A program made the translations under genes and the position numbers. Below, in pieces: positions 54,371 to 54,389 of a stretch of 54,389 bases of DNA; positions within the stretch are counted from its first letter, which is position 1, and each line of letters begins with the position of its first letter. The notes under the pieces are model-generated. The model was not told the DNA's origin. It ran no database searches and worked only from the letters and a program-made list of their open reading frames with translations. The DNA is from Emcibacteraceae bacterium. Lineage in GTDB: Bacteria; Pseudomonadota; Alphaproteobacteria; Sphingomonadales; Emcibacteraceae. The stretch lies in contig JANQJN010000005.1 of NCBI GenBank assembly GCA_028281625.1, forward strand, positions 1-54,389. Reading direction: 5' to 3'.

Positions 54371-54389
54371 GGAAGAATAAGTATTTTTT

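Overview
The window is about 54 kb of gene-dense chromosome from a Gram-negative bacterium. Gene style, moderately low GC, TonB receptors with signal peptides, a complete-looking type II secretion operon, a GT87 mannosyltransferase-like protein and a DgcN-type protein all suggest a marine alphaproteobacterium, perhaps Kordiimonadales-like. The taxonomic guess comes from protein style only and is low confidence. Most genes lie on the minus strand.

Layout. (1) 1-8.2 kb, minus strand: a metal or tetrapyrrole uptake locus. A good Zur-type palindrome precedes a His-rich exported peptide, then a TonB receptor of the heme/zinc type, then a very large CobN-like chelatase with a membrane segment at each end, then a polytopic membrane protein that runs off the window. 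(2) 8.3-8.45 kb: a hairpin repeat and the 3' half of a tRNA-Arg(CCG). The fragment looks like an att duplication, and its orientation places a possible island on the left, over the metal locus. (3) 8.5-25.7 kb, minus: type II secretion genes in the order gspC-D-E-F-G-I-J-K-L-M-N plus a lipoprotein, with no gspH. Upstream are a second TonB receptor, a tandemly duplicated Gly-hinged surface lipoprotein and a short prepilin peptidase. (4) 25.7-27 kb: two small exported proteins. (5) 27-31 kb, minus: three SPFH (HflK/HflC-like) modules in one operon, the first fused to a Cu/Zn-type permease with a His-rich loop.

(6) 31.4-43.4 kb: two divergent operons around a 23-bp AT-rich palindrome. Leftward: PLP aminotransferase, VOC protein, fumarylacetoacetase-family hydrolase, IclR regulator, self-sufficient CYP116B-like P450. 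Rightward: aldehyde dehydrogenase, formylglycine-type sulfatase, ThDP enzyme, Na+-coupled NSS symporter. Together they can be drawn as a route for an aromatic amino acid, possibly sulfated: uptake, desulfation, transamination, decarboxylation, aldehyde oxidation, ortho-hydroxylation, ring cleavage, hydrolysis. This is an inference and the best candidate here for an undescribed pathway. (7) 43.4-45.7 kb: GABA-type transaminase and a class III sirtuin. (8) 45.7-48.3 kb: GT87, GT2 and GtrA proteins for lipid-linked sugar transfer. (9) 48.5-50.5 kb: KefB/C-like antiporter plus a 62-residue membrane protein. (10) 50.5-54.4 kb, minus: spermidine-dehydrogenase-like flavoprotein, YkvI-like transporter and DgcN-like protein, which suggest polyamine and D-amino-acid use.

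No rRNA, intact tRNA, CRISPR array, insertion sequence or integrase was seen.
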